A stretch of 50,347 nucleotides of DNA from Anaerolineae bacterium. Lineage in GTDB: Bacteria > Chloroflexota > Anaerolineae > JAFGEY01. Each line of letters begins with the position of its first letter. Position 1 is the stretch's first letter. Under the pieces are notes generated by a model. The model searched no databases. It was not told where the DNA came from and worked only from the letters and a program-made list of their open reading frames with translations. The position numbers and the translations under genes are program-made. This document shows positions 33,683 through 43,125 of the stretch, piece by piece. The stretch lies in NCBI GenBank assembly GCA_016929775.1, contig JAFGIE010000186.1, forward strand, positions 1 through 50,347, written 5' to 3'.

Positions 33683-35413
33683 ATGCTGCCGATCGATGCG
33701 CTCAGGACCGGCGTCGCCAGCTACGAACCCTATCTGCAGGCGTCGGGCGAGATGCTGGACCCGGTCTTTGCGGAACCGACGCAGTACGGGACGCCCTTTC
33801 ACGCCCTGTGCCAGGCGGTCTTGGCTGCCGTGGGCCTCCCCGCAGAACGAGATCAGCGCATGGCGCGGGCGATCGCAGGGCTAGACGCCTCGCTCACGTA
33901 CGTGAGCGACCCGCACCGCGCGTCGCCCGCGTCAGGGGTGGCGCGGACCACCGGCGCCCTGAGTGCGATCAACCACCGCGACTTTTTCTGGCCCCCGATC
34001 TTGAGGACCTATCTGATCCTGAGGGATCTCGGGGCGCCCGCTGCGGACGAGTTTGCGCGACGGATTGCCGCCGTGGACGTGCCGACCGTGTTCCGCATGC
34101 GCCCGCCGTCGAACTGGGCAGCAGTCTGGGTCGCGGGTGAGTGGCGCCGGATCCGGGCGGGCCTGTCGCCCACGACGGTGGAGCAGTTCGATCGCTGGCT
34201 GGAACCCTACTTTGCGAACAGCATCCTGATCGAGCAGGGCCTCTACCAAGAGCCAGGCCATCCCAACTCGTACGATCTCTTTACGCGCTTCCAGCTCGCC
34301 GACATCCTGACCGCCGGGTACGACGGCGCCTGGCGGGCGCAGTTGGAGCGCCTGATGGTGACGGGCCTGGACCGCAGCCTGAGCGTGCAGCTCTCCGACG
34401 GGTCCCTGGCTTCGGCGTTCCGGAGCACGGGGCTGACCTGGACAGTGGGCGCCCAGTGTGCATACCTGTGGCTGGCGGCGGGCTACTTTCGCGAGCGCGA
34501 CCCGCGCCGGAGCCTCCTCGCAATCGACGCAGCGCGACGTGCCTTCGCCTCGTTCGTGCGCTGGCAGCGACCGCTGGGCCCGTACAGCCCGGCGGAAAAC
34601 TTGCTGCCGCCCAGCTACCGTGTCGGCTATGAGTCCTACACCGCAGACGCGCACCACGGCAACCTGCCCCTCGCCTTTCTCGCCCTGGCGGTCCTCGACG
34701 GTTTCGACCAGCCCCCGATCCCGGACCATGCCGGTCGAGCGCCCGCGACGTTCGTCGAAGACGATCCGACCTACCGGGCGCTGGTCCACTGCGGTCCCTA
34801 CAGCGCCCACGTCAACGCGTTTCCCTCGTCCCAGTACGACGGGTTCGGGCTGGTCGACCTGACCTTTGGGCCGAACCGCGTCCTGCACCTTGCCTCCAGC
34901 GTGCGGCACCTCTCGGAGCCCGGCTTTTACAACCTCGGACTGGCGATCCGCGAACGCGCGGGGCGCTCGGCGCTGCGGGTCATCGCGCAGCAGGACCTCA
35001 GGCTGATCGGCCGGATCGAGCGTGGGCCGACGGAGGCGAGCCTGCACCTTCGCGCCAGGGCCAAGGGAGACCCCTACACCTACGAGATGTCCCTGTGCGC
35101 GGATGCGTCAGGCGTGCACGTCGAGGAACGGACGCCGAACCTGGTTGGGTACAAGACGCTGCTGATCCCCTACTTGCGCGACTGCGGCTCGGGGCAGGTC
35201 ACTGAGGTGGGGAGCGAGGCATGCGGCGACACGGCCGTGCTCCGGCTGCGCATGGGCCGCGAGGCGATACAGGTCCGCGTCGAGGGCGCGCTCGACCACA
35301 TGGTGGACCTGCCCTTCGGGTACGAGAACCGGCGTGGGCTGTGCGGACTCGCGCGCGTGGACATGGCGCACCCGTCGGACCGGATCCGCTACCACGTGGC
35401 GATCGAGACCTGA
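33683..35413 (+). CDS. DUF2264-like alpha/alpha-toroid protein, possible polysaccharide-active enzyme
   Basis: The 576-residue protein resembles DUF2264. An N-terminal helical toroid of about 350 residues contains SAINHRDFFWPPILRTYL, RPPSNWAAVWVAGEWRRI and HPNSYDLFTRFQLADIL. A C-terminal beta-sandwich of about 200 residues contains PSSQYDGFGLVDLTFGPNRV. The fold order is that of many polysaccharide lyases and unsaturated-glucuronyl hydrolases, but the catalytic residues are not established. AGGAGAG at 33670-33676 abuts ATG 33677 and stands 6 nt before ATG 33683, so the latter is the better start. It follows GH5 by 100 nt and closes this carbohydrate cluster. Confidence 0.65.
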   Translation: MLPIDALRTGVASYEPYLQASGEMLDPVFAEPTQYGTPFHALCQAVLAAVGLPAERDQRMARAIAGLDASLTYVSDPHRASPASGVARTTGALSAINHRDFFWPPILRTYLILRDLGAPAADEFARRIAAVDVPTVFRMRPPSNWAAVWVAGEWRRIRAGLSPTTVEQFDRWLEPYFANSILIEQGLYQEPGHPNSYDLFTRFQLADILTAGYDGAWRAQLERLMVTGLDRSLSVQLSDGSLASAFRSTGLTWTVGAQCAYLWLAAGYFRERDPRRSLLAIDAARRAFASFVRWQRPLGPYSPAENLLPPSYRVGYESYTADAHHGNLPLAFLALAVLDGFDQPPIPDHAGRAPATFVEDDPTYRALVHCGPYSAHVNAFPSSQYDGFGLVDLTFGPNRVLHLASSVRHLSEPGFYNLGLAIRERAGRSALRVIAQQDLRLIGRIERGPTEASLHLRARAKGDPYTYEMSLCADASGVHVEERTPNLVGYKTLLIPYLRDCGSGQVTEVGSEACGDTAVLRLRMGREAIQVRVEGALDHMVDLPFGYENRRGLCGLARVDMAHPSDRIRYHVAIET

Positions 35414-35429
35414 GGCAGCTCGAGAATTC

Positions 35430-36254
35430 CTAGCACTCTCTCAGGTGCTGATCGAACCAAGCCACGATCTCGGCGGCGATCTCGGGATCGGCGACCAGCC
35501 CAGGCCCGTGTACGCCTCCGGGCACGCGGCGCAGCTTGACCGGCACGCCTGCCCCGCACAGCGCTTCGACCATTGCCTCCGCGTGGGCGATGGGGACTGT
35601 GTCGTCCGCGTCGCCGTGAATGAGAAAGAAGGGCGGATCGTCCGGGGTGACGTGTGAGACCGGGGACGCTTCGCGCGCCCGCCGGTACTCGACGGACCCC
35701 GGATCGGCGTTGGGGTTGACCGCAGCCCCCAGGAACATCGACGGCGCGCCCCGCCCAGGCCAATCGGTCGTGAAACTGGCAGGAGCCGCGCGGGCGACGA
35801 CGCATTGGACCTTGGCGCTCAGGCGGTTGATCGGGCTCTCGTCCTCCGGGTCTCCACTTCCGTCTAGTACGCCGAGCATGCTCACCAGGTGCCCACCCGA
35901 AGAACCGCCGATCGCGCCGATGCGGTCCGGGTCGATGCCATAGTCGGTCGCGTGGTAGCGCACATAGCGAACCGCGCGCTGCGCGTCCTGGACCGGGTCC
36001 GGATACCGGAATCGCGGCGCAGCCCGGTGATTGATCGCAAAGAGCGTATAGCCGGCATCGACGAGCGGTCTGCCCTCGATCTGGACGTGGGGGCTCTCTT
36101 TGAGCGGCCTAGCGTCCAGGCCGAGGGGCGCGCTCCAGCCGCTGCCCGAGATGTGAACGATGCCACAGCCGTTTGGCTGCTCAGGATGGTGGACGTCCAG
36201 CAGCAGGGCCAGCCCCGAGACCATGCCATACACGACGTTCGCTTCTATCCTCAC
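35430..36254 (-). CDS. Alpha/beta-hydrolase (carboxylesterase/BD-FAE type)
   Basis: The 274-residue enzyme has the alpha/beta-hydrolase series: a GSGWSAPLG oxyanion region, the nucleophile elbow IGGSSGGHLVSML (about 116-128, Ser in GxSxG), Asp in FFLIHGDADDTVP and His in VPGGVHGPGLV. No signal peptide, so it is probably an intracellular esterase. The group includes acetyl-xylan and other sugar-ester esterases, in keeping with the carbohydrate genes that converge on it. The start at 36254 is on the minus strand and follows GGAGGAGCGTC. Its 3' end lies 16 nt from the end of the plus-strand DUF2264-like gene. Confidence 0.8.
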   Translation of the reverse strand: MRIEANVVYGMVSGLALLLDVHHPEQPNGCGIVHISGSGWSAPLGLDARPLKESPHVQIEGRPLVDAGYTLFAINHRAAPRFRYPDPVQDAQRAVRYVRYHATDYGIDPDRIGAIGGSSGGHLVSMLGVLDGSGDPEDESPINRLSAKVQCVVARAAPASFTTDWPGRGAPSMFLGAAVNPNADPGSVEYRRAREASPVSHVTPDDPPFFLIHGDADDTVPIAHAEAMVEALCGAGVPVKLRRVPGGVHGPGLVADPEIAAEIVAWFDQHLREC

Positions 36255-36331
36255 CGACGCTCCTCCTCATCACGCGCACCCCGTTCGCGGATCCGTCTGC
36301 TGGCGCAGACGCCAACGTAGCCGAGCAGATG

Positions 36332-36363
36332 GGGCTTCAGCCCACGAGCGGGCCTCAGCCCAC
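36332..36363. repeat. Short tandem degenerate repeat with palindromic core
   Basis: GGGCTTCAGCCCAC (36332-36345) and GGGCCTCAGCCCAC (36350-36363) differ at one base and are 18 nt apart. Each contains a GGGC...GCCC dyad. They lie between the acetyltransferase and the hydrolase gene, and are perhaps a REP-like element. Confidence 0.4.
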
Positions 36364-36379
36364 GCCGCACCCAGTACGC

Positions 36380-36871
36380 TCACAGCGCTGCCCGCTGCCG
36401 CGCGTTCTCGTCGCACCACGCCTCCGTCCGCTCGCGGCGCATCACTACCTTGTGCAGCCCGGGGGCGAACCCATCCTTGACAGTCTCGACGATACGAAAG
36501 CCCCCTACCCGTTCGTAGAACCCCGTGACGTGCTGGCTCGTCTCGAGCGTCACCGTCTGCAGGTCCGGAATGCGGCACACGTGATCCAGGCAGGTCTGGA
36601 AGAGGAGGCGCCCCACGCCGTGACCCTGCCAGCTGCGCGCGACCATGGTCCACGTGATGACGGCAACGGGTTTGCCGGGAATCCGCCAGTAGCCGCAGCA
36701 TCCGACGACCGTCCCGCTGTCATCCTCCGCAACCCAGTACCTGTCCCCGGGATCCTGCAGGAACGCCTCGAACTCGGCGCGCTCGTGCGGCGCGAAAAAG
36801 TCGGGCGTGTTGCCGTCGATCAGGCCAAGACAGGCCTGTTTGTCGCTCTGCCGATAGAGCCGCAGCTGCAT
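36380..36871 (-). CDS. GNAT-family N-acetyltransferase
   Basis: The 163-residue protein has the GNAT pattern: VVGCCGYWRIPGKPVAVITWTMVARSWQGHGVGRLLFQ contains the substrate strand and the acetyl-CoA loop QGHGVGRLL (about 86-94), and HVTGFYERVGGFRIV is the usual late FYxxxGF motif. The acceptor is not known. It is transcribed on the minus strand towards the esterase gene 125 nt away. A GGAGGCGCGCC site precedes the ATG. Confidence 0.82.
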   Translation of the reverse strand: MQLRLYRQSDKQACLGLIDGNTPDFFAPHERAEFEAFLQDPGDRYWVAEDDSGTVVGCCGYWRIPGKPVAVITWTMVARSWQGHGVGRLLFQTCLDHVCRIPDLQTVTLETSQHVTGFYERVGGFRIVETVKDGFAPGLHKVVMRRERTEAWCDENARQRAAL

Positions 36872-36984
36872 GGCGCGCCTCCTTGCCCGCGCGGGTCAAG
36901 AGATGAACGGCATCGGTTGTGTTGTACCATATCCGCCTCGTTTTGGCCAATCCACGCACGTGCGCGGCGCGCAGACGGAAAACA

Positions 36985-37014
36985 GGTTGGCAACCCGGTG
37001 CGGACCATGCTACA
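36985..37014 (+). promoter_or_regulatory. Promoter of the membrane-protein gene
   Basis: TTGGCA (36985-36990), 18 nt, TACAAT (37009-37014). The start codon is at 37086. Confidence 0.6.
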
Positions 37015-37085
37015 ATATACGCGATGCTCGCCCTGAGAAGCGGGCAGCGGAACCGCGCTCGTTACCGGACAAGGAGGTGCAGACC

Positions 37086-37751
37086 ATGGGCTCGCGCACG
37101 ATGAGACAGGGATGGATCTGGGGAACACTGCTGATCCTGCTGGGGGTCGTACTGCTGATCGAGGCGTTCACCGACCTGACAGCGTGGGCGTGGGTTGCCA
37201 TTCTGGGCGTCGCCGGGCTCGTCGCCTGCGGCGCCTTCTTGACCGATCGCCGCGACTGGGGATTGCTGATCCCGGCGTACGTGGCATGGGCGATCGCCGG
37301 GCTGATCGCGCTGATCACGCTTGATGTCCTGCGGGACGAAACCATCGCCACCTACGTGCTGGCGGCGGTCGCCCTGCCTTTCGTGGTCGGGTTCCTGCGC
37401 GACCGCCAACGGTGGGGACTGCTGATCCCTGCCTACATCATCGCGGCGGTCGCCCTCATGGTTGGCCTGATCGGCGCCGAGCTCCTCGACGACCTGCTGA
37501 TCCCGGCGTATGTCCTGTTTGCCGTCTCGCTGCCGTTCTTTGTCGTGTTCGCACGCAATTCCAAGCAGTGGTGGGCGCTGATTCCGGGCGGGATCACGGC
37601 AGTGATCGCGATCTCGTTCCTGATCGCCGAGAACGCAGCCCAGTACATCGCGGCGGTCGCGCTACTTGTCGTGGGCGGCTGGATCATCGTCCGCCAGTTG
37701 CTGCGCAAAGAGCCATCTGGCGCCGAGTCCGACGAACCGCCTGCCGAGTAG
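37086..37751 (+). CDS. Polytopic membrane protein, internal repeat of DUF5668/LiaI-like segments
   Basis: The 221-residue inner-membrane protein has about eight hydrophobic helices in pairs. The segment (R/K)xWGLLIPAY occurs in DWGLLIPAYVAWAIAGLIAL and RWGLLIPAYIIAAVALMVGL, and a variant occurs as DDLLIPAYVLFAVSLPFFVV and WWALIPGGITAVIAISFLI. The pattern implies internal duplication. The opening GWIWGTLLILLGVVLLIEAF resembles LiaF/LiaI-type or DUF5668 modules. No catalytic motif is visible. The ATG at 37086 follows ACAAGGAGGTGCAGACC, a near-perfect ribosome site. Function unknown. Confidence 0.7.
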   Translation: MGSRTMRQGWIWGTLLILLGVVLLIEAFTDLTAWAWVAILGVAGLVACGAFLTDRRDWGLLIPAYVAWAIAGLIALITLDVLRDETIATYVLAAVALPFVVGFLRDRQRWGLLIPAYIIAAVALMVGLIGAELLDDLLIPAYVLFAVSLPFFVVFARNSKQWWALIPGGITAVIAISFLIAENAAQYIAAVALLVVGGWIIVRQLLRKEPSGAESDEPPAE

Positions 37752-37996
37752 ACGAGTCCCTCCGAGGAGGCAGCGGCCCTACACGACAGTTGCTTCTTGG
37801 CGAACACGCTCGAGGAGGTAGAGGGGCGGGAATCGATCGCAGCGTCGTTTTGCAGTACAATAGCGCGACCGTGGGGGTGTCGACCCACCAGCGTGGTCCG
37901 GGCGGACTGCGTAGGAGATGATCGCGGGTGCCGACACCCGGGATGTGCGGCACGGAGCGCGCACAGCCGTGGTACGTCGCAGAGGATGCACGAGAT

Positions 37997-39766
37997 ATGG
38001 GTGCGATTCGCAAACTGATCCAGTTCTTGGGACCCTACCGGCACTGGGTGATCCTCGCACCCGTGACCATGTTGTTCGAGGTCGCCGTCGATCTGCTGCA
38101 GCCGCGGATGATCGAGCGCATCATCGACGACGGCATCGTCGGGGGCGACATGTCCGTGGTGATCAACGCGGGCCTGTGGATGTTGGGGCTGTCCGTGGTC
38201 GGCGCTGTGGGCGGGATCGCGTCGACGACCTTTGCCGTCCTCGCCTCGCAGGGCTTTGGCACCGACCTGCGGGACGCGCTCTTTGCCAAGGTCCACTCGC
38301 TCTCGTTCGGCAACTTTGACGAGCTGGAGACCGGCGGGCTGGTCACGCGGCTGACGAACGACGTGTCACAGCTCCAGCAGCTGGTCTCGATGATGCTGCG
38401 CATCATGATCCGCGCGCCGCTGCTGATCATCGGCAGCCTGATCATGGCGATCCTGACCAGCCCGCGCTTGGCGCTGATGTTCGTGATACTGGTGCCCCTG
38501 ATCGGCGCCATCCTGGGCTGGGTCGTCAACAAAGCTTACCCCATGTTCGGCGACGTCCAGGAACGCCTCGACAGCCTGAACACCGTCATGCAGGAGAACC
38601 TGGCGGGCGTGCGGGTAGTCAAGGCCTTTGTCCGCGGCGCCTACGAGATCGCGCGCTTCGGTCGCGTGAACGACGAGCTGATGGCGATCACGGTCCGCGC
38701 CGCCCGGGTCGTCGCCCTCTCCTCACCCGCGATCACGACCGCACTGCACGTCGGGGTCGTGGCGGCGGTGTACCTGGGCGGCTTCCAGGTGGTCGCGGGG
38801 ACGCTGCGGATCGGGCAGGTGATCGCCTTCATCTACTACCTGACGCGCACGTCCTGGGCGCTCATGTTCGTGAGCATGTTGTCGATGCGGGTCGCGCGCG
38901 CACAGGCTTCAGCCGAACGCGTCCAGGAGGTGCTCGACAGCATGCCCCACGTGCAGGACCGACCGGATGCACGGGACAGCTTTTCGCCCGAGGGACGCGT
39001 GGCGTTCGACGACGTGACCTTTGCGTACGCCGACGACGGCAACGAACCGGTCCTGCGGAACGTCACCTTTCGGGCTGAGCCGGGGCAGACGGTGGCAGTG
39101 CTCGGCGCCACGGGGTCGGGCAAGACGACGTTGGTGAACCTGATCCCGCGTTTCTATGACGTGAGCGGCGGCGCGGTGACGATCGACGGCGTCGACGTCC
39201 GCGATCTGGACCAGGCGGCGCTGCGCCAGCACATCGGCGTCGCGCTGCAAGAGCCCGTCCTGTTCAGCGGCACGATCCGCGACAACATCCGGTACGGGCG
39301 CCCGGACGCCACGGACGAGGAGGTCGTCGCAGCGGCAAAAGCCGCCCAAGCGGACGAGTTCATCATGGCCCTGCCCGCTGGGTATGACAGCGTGCTGGGA
39401 CAGCGGGGCGTCAACGTCTCTGGCGGGCAGAAGCAGCGTTTGGCGATCGCGCGGGCGCTGCTGGTCAAGCCCAAGGTCCTGATCCTGGATGACAGCACCA
39501 GCTCGGTCGACGTCGAGACCGAGGCCAAGATCCAGGAGGCGCTGGAGGCGCTGATCAACAGCCGAGATGGCCTCGCGGGACGGCTCAACACCACTTTTGT
39601 CATCGCACAGCGGATCAGCACCGTGCTCAACGCCGACAAGATCCTGGTCTTGGACCAAGGTCGCATCGCAGCCGAGGGCACGCACAAGGAGCTCATGGCG
39701 TCCAGCGCCATCTATCGCGAGATCTATGACTCGCAGTTGGGGAACGGAGTGGGCGGTCGTGGCTAA
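37997..39766 (+). CDS. ABC exporter half-transporter with degenerate ATP site (TM287/BmrC-like)
   Basis: The 589-residue protein has a six-helix type I exporter membrane domain (to about 310) and a nucleotide-binding domain. That domain has Walker A GATGSGKTT (about 370-378), Q-loop ALQEPVLF and signature VSGGQKQ. Walker B is VLILDDSTSSVD, with Asp in place of the catalytic Glu, and the H-loop His is Gln (VIAQRIST). Both changes mark the degenerate half of heterodimeric exporters such as TM287/288. It overlaps the next gene by 8 nt and should pair with that subunit. ATG at 37997 precedes the first hydrophobic region; the open frame extends further without support. Confidence 0.88.
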   Translation: MGAIRKLIQFLGPYRHWVILAPVTMLFEVAVDLLQPRMIERIIDDGIVGGDMSVVINAGLWMLGLSVVGAVGGIASTTFAVLASQGFGTDLRDALFAKVHSLSFGNFDELETGGLVTRLTNDVSQLQQLVSMMLRIMIRAPLLIIGSLIMAILTSPRLALMFVILVPLIGAILGWVVNKAYPMFGDVQERLDSLNTVMQENLAGVRVVKAFVRGAYEIARFGRVNDELMAITVRAARVVALSSPAITTALHVGVVAAVYLGGFQVVAGTLRIGQVIAFIYYLTRTSWALMFVSMLSMRVARAQASAERVQEVLDSMPHVQDRPDARDSFSPEGRVAFDDVTFAYADDGNEPVLRNVTFRAEPGQTVAVLGATGSGKTTLVNLIPRFYDVSGGAVTIDGVDVRDLDQAALRQHIGVALQEPVLFSGTIRDNIRYGRPDATDEEVVAAAKAAQADEFIMALPAGYDSVLGQRGVNVSGGQKQRLAIARALLVKPKVLILDDSTSSVDVETEAKIQEALEALINSRDGLAGRLNTTFVIAQRISTVLNADKILVLDQGRIAAEGTHKELMASSAIYREIYDSQLGNGVGGRG

Positions 39767-41624
39767 GGGCAACGCGACGGAAAAGACGACATCGCGGGAA
39801 CCCCGCAGACGCAGTGGCGGCGGGCCGATGGGGCACCTGCGAGGGCGGAAGGAGCGCGCGCATGACATACAGGGCACGCTGCTCCGGATCTGGGACTACC
39901 TAAAGCGGCAAGAGGGCGCGCTGGCGATCACGACGCTCCTAGTGATCGTCTCTTCGGGACTCGGCACACTGGGCCCCTACCTGATGGGCAGGACGATCGA
40001 CGAGTACATCGACACGGGCGACCTCGCGGGCCTGGCAGGCATGGCGCTGCTCATGCTGGCAGTCTATGTGAGCGAGGCCCTCGTCTCCTGGTTGCAGACC
40101 TACGTCATGGCCCAGGCATCGCAGCAAGCCGTCAACGACATCCGCGATGACCTCTTTGCCAAGCTCCAGACGCTTTCCCTGCGCTTCTTCGACCAGAGGA
40201 CGCACGGCGAGCTGATGAGCCGCCTGACCAACGACGTCGAGAACATCAGCAACGTGCTCACGTCCGGGGTGTCTGGCCTGATCTCCAACCTCCTGAGCCT
40301 GGTGGGCGTTGCGGCGATGATGCTCCTGCTCAACGTGCGGCTTGCCATCGTGACGCTGATCACAGTGCCGCTGATGGTGATGCTGAGCCGCTGGATCGCG
40401 CAGCGGACCCGGAGCGGTTTCCGCCAGCAGCAGGCTTTCCTGGGCGACCTGAACGGGATCATCGAGGAGACGGTGACAGGTGCGCGCGTCGTCAAGGCAT
40501 ACAGCCGCGAGCCGAACGTGGTCGCCGCGTTCAGGGAGGTCAATCGCAAGCTGCGCAAGGCATCGACACGCGCCGAGGTCTTTGCCGGTACGCTGCCTCC
40601 GATCACCAACCTGGTCAACAACACCGGGCTGACGATCGTCGCCGGCGTCGGCGGGTGGATGGCGGTGCGGGGCCTGGCGACCGTGGGCGACATCGCCAGC
40701 TTTGTGCAGTACGCGCGCCGTTTCGGGTGGCCCCTGAACGGCATCGCCAGCCTCTACAACACGATCCAGTCCGCCATTGCAGGCGCGGAGCGGGTATTCG
40801 CGATCCTCGACGAAGTGCCGGACGTGGCGGACGCAGCGGGCGCGCAGCCGCTCGGCGCCGTCAAGGGCGACGTCACCTTTGAGGACGTCTGCTTTGCCTA
40901 CGCGGCTGGGGTCCCCGTCCTCAAGCACGTCAGCTTGCACGCCGAGGCTGGGCAGTCGATCGCCCTGGTCGGGCCGACCGGCGCCGGCAAGACGACGATC
41001 GTCAACCTCTTGACGCGCTTCTATGACGTCGGCAGCGGCAGGATCCTGATTGACGGGATCGACATCCGCGACGTGCAGGTCCACGACCTGCGGCGCAAGC
41101 TGGGCATCGTGCTCCAGGACACCTACCTCTTTGCCGACACCGTTATGGAGAACATCCGCTATGGGCGCCTCGACGCCACGGACGAAGAGGTGGTGGCGGC
41201 GGCGGTGATCGCCAATGCGGACCCGTTCATCCGGCACCTACCGCACGGCTACGCGACGCCGCTCTCGGAACGCGGCAGCAACCTCAGCCAGGGGCAGCGC
41301 CAGCTCCTGGCGATCGCGCGCGCCGTCCTGGCAGACCCGAGCATCCTGGTGCTCGACGAGGCAACCAGCAGCATCGACACCCGCACCGAGCGGACGATCC
41401 AGGAGGCGATGCTGCGGCTCATGGAGGGCCGCACCAGCTTTGTCATCGCCCACCGCCTGAGCACGATCCGCGAAGCGGACCAGATCGTGGTGATCAATGA
41501 CGGTGAGACGATCGAGCGGGGCACGCACTGTGAGCTGCTGGCGCGCAAGGGATTCTACCACGACCTTTACTTGGCCCAGTTCAAGGGCCACCTCGACCTC
41601 GTGCCCGAGCTGGTGAGCGACTGA
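39759..41624 (+). CDS. ABC exporter half-transporter with consensus ATP site (TM288/BmrD-like)
   Basis: The 621-residue partner has six membrane helices and a complete ATPase: Walker A VGPTGAGKTT, signature LSQGQRQ, Walker B SILVLDEATSSID with the catalytic Glu, and H-loop FVIAHRLSTI. It would carry the hydrolytically competent site of the heterodimer that exports drugs or lipids from the inner leaflet. The basic N-terminal tail (KTTSREPRRRSGGG) is cytoplasmic. I take GTG at 39759, which overlaps the upstream stop; ATG 39828 (MGHLRGRKERA) is the alternative. A hairpin at 41636-41669 follows. Confidence 0.9.
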   Translation: MAKGNATEKTTSREPRRRSGGGPMGHLRGRKERAHDIQGTLLRIWDYLKRQEGALAITTLLVIVSSGLGTLGPYLMGRTIDEYIDTGDLAGLAGMALLMLAVYVSEALVSWLQTYVMAQASQQAVNDIRDDLFAKLQTLSLRFFDQRTHGELMSRLTNDVENISNVLTSGVSGLISNLLSLVGVAAMMLLLNVRLAIVTLITVPLMVMLSRWIAQRTRSGFRQQQAFLGDLNGIIEETVTGARVVKAYSREPNVVAAFREVNRKLRKASTRAEVFAGTLPPITNLVNNTGLTIVAGVGGWMAVRGLATVGDIASFVQYARRFGWPLNGIASLYNTIQSAIAGAERVFAILDEVPDVADAAGAQPLGAVKGDVTFEDVCFAYAAGVPVLKHVSLHAEAGQSIALVGPTGAGKTTIVNLLTRFYDVGSGRILIDGIDIRDVQVHDLRRKLGIVLQDTYLFADTVMENIRYGRLDATDEEVVAAAVIANADPFIRHLPHGYATPLSERGSNLSQGQRQLLAIARAVLADPSILVLDEATSSIDTRTERTIQEAMLRLMEGRTSFVIAHRLSTIREADQIVVINDGETIERGTHCELLARKGFYHDLYLAQFKGHLDLVPELVSD

Positions 41625-41635
41625 CGGACGCTACA

Positions 41636-41669
41636 GGCGACCGTCTCGCCAGCGAGAACGGCTGTCGCC
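41636..41669 (+). terminator. Hairpin after the exporter operon
   Basis: GGCGAC (41636-41641) pairs with GTCGCC (41664-41669), and inner CTCG pairs with CGAG around CCAG, with small internal mismatches. T follows weakly. It could end transcription 12 nt after the exporter stop. Confidence 0.5.
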
Positions 41670-41710
41670 TTGGACGAAACCCAACTATGTTCGACGAGAG
41701 GAGGCACGAC

Positions 41711-43120
41711 GTGCACAAGTCTACGTTCGCACTCTTTTTCGGGAACCGGGGCTTTTTCCCGGGGTCGCTGATGGCTGGAGCCAGGGAGGATTTGTCGCGC
41801 GCGCTCAAGGCGTGGGGACACGACGTCCTGATGATGGAGGAAGGCGCCACCCGGTTGGGCGCCGTCGAGACCGCGCGCGAAGGCGAGGTCTATGCCAACT
41901 GGCTGCGGGCGCACCGCGGGCAGTACGACGGCGTGATCCTCTGCCTGCCGAATTTCGGCGACGAGACCGGCGCGGTGGCTGCGCTCAAGGACGCGGGCGT
42001 GCCGATCCTGATCCAGGCGTACCCCGACGAGCTGGACAAGTTGGCCCCTGAAGTCCGGCGCGATGCGTTCTGCGGCAAGTTCTCCGTCATGGACGTCTTT
42101 TGTCAGTATGGCCTGCGCTTCACGGCGCTCAAGCCGCACGTCGTTCATCCAGCCAGCGATCGATTCCGGGAGAACGTCGACTACTTTGACCGGGTGTGCC
42201 GCGTGGTCAAGGGCATGAAGGGCATGGTCGTCGGCGCGATCGGGGCGCGGACCACCGCCTTCAAGACCGTGCGCATCGACGAGGTCGCGCTGCAGCGGCA
42301 CGACATCACGATGGAGACGTTCGACCTATCCAGCGTGTTCGCGCGGATGGACCAGCTCCGGACCTCCGATCCGGCGTACGTGGCGAAAGCGGATGCGCTG
42401 CAGGCGTACGTGGGGTGGGAGGGCGTGCCCGCAGCCGCGTTCGAGCGCATTACGCGCCTGGGCGTGGTGCTCGACGCATTGATCGACGAGTACCAGTTGG
42501 ACGCCATCGCCCTGCGCTGCTGGATCGAGCTGCAGGAGCAGCTGGGCATCTCGGGCTGCGTTCTGCTCGGCGAGCTGAACAACCGGGGCATCATCGCAGC
42601 GTGCGAAGTGGATGTCGGGAACGCAGTGGCGATGCGCGCGCTCAGCCTCGCCTCCGGTCAGCCGGCGACTTGCCTGGACTGGAACAACAACTATGGCCCA
42701 GACGACGACAAGTGCATTCTCTTTCACTGCGGGCCCGTGCCCAAGCGCTTGATGTCCGGCGAAGGCAGGATCGTCGACCACGCCATCCTCGCCAACTCGG
42801 TGGGCCCAGGGCGCAGCTACGGCTGCCACGTCGGGCGCATCGCCGCCCAGCCGATCACGTTCGGCAGCATGATGACCGATGCGGGAGAGCTGCGCTTCTA
42901 TCTGGGTCAGGGTCGCTTCACCGACGACGAGATCCCGCCCGAGTTCTTTGGGTGCGGCGGGGTTGCCGAGATCGCCCGGCTGCAGGACGTGCTGCTGCAC
43001 GTGGGCTACAACGGCTACCGCCACCACGTCAGCGTGACCCCCGGCTTGCACCTCGAACCTGTGCGGGAGGCGCTGACCCGGTACCTGGGATTCGAGGTCT
43101 CGGTTCCACAGGAGGAATAG
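41711..43120 (+). CDS. L-fucose/L-arabinose-isomerase-family protein
   Basis: The 469-residue protein matches the FucI/AraA-type sugar isomerase fold: STFALFFGNRGFFPGSLM at the start, NFGDETGAVAAL, a C-terminal metal region with CWIELQEQLGISGCVLLGELNN (Glu ligands) and YGCHVGRIAAQP followed by FGSMMTD. It probably converts an aldose to a ketose in the cytoplasm, and the sugar is unknown. I choose GTG at 41711, with GAGAGGAGG 5-8 nt upstream; ATG 41687 has no such site. It is the first gene of an operon with an aldolase and a kinase. It is shorter than FucI (about 590) and lacks its N-terminal domain 1 length. Confidence 0.72.
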   Translation: MHKSTFALFFGNRGFFPGSLMAGAREDLSRALKAWGHDVLMMEEGATRLGAVETAREGEVYANWLRAHRGQYDGVILCLPNFGDETGAVAALKDAGVPILIQAYPDELDKLAPEVRRDAFCGKFSVMDVFCQYGLRFTALKPHVVHPASDRFRENVDYFDRVCRVVKGMKGMVVGAIGARTTAFKTVRIDEVALQRHDITMETFDLSSVFARMDQLRTSDPAYVAKADALQAYVGWEGVPAAAFERITRLGVVLDALIDEYQLDAIALRCWIELQEQLGISGCVLLGELNNRGIIAACEVDVGNAVAMRALSLASGQPATCLDWNNNYGPDDDKCILFHCGPVPKRLMSGEGRIVDHAILANSVGPGRSYGCHVGRIAAQPITFGSMMTDAGELRFYLGQGRFTDDEIPPEFFGCGGVAEIARLQDVLLHVGYNGYRHHVSVTPGLHLEPVREALTRYLGFEVSVPQEE

Positions 43121-43125
43121 CGCCG

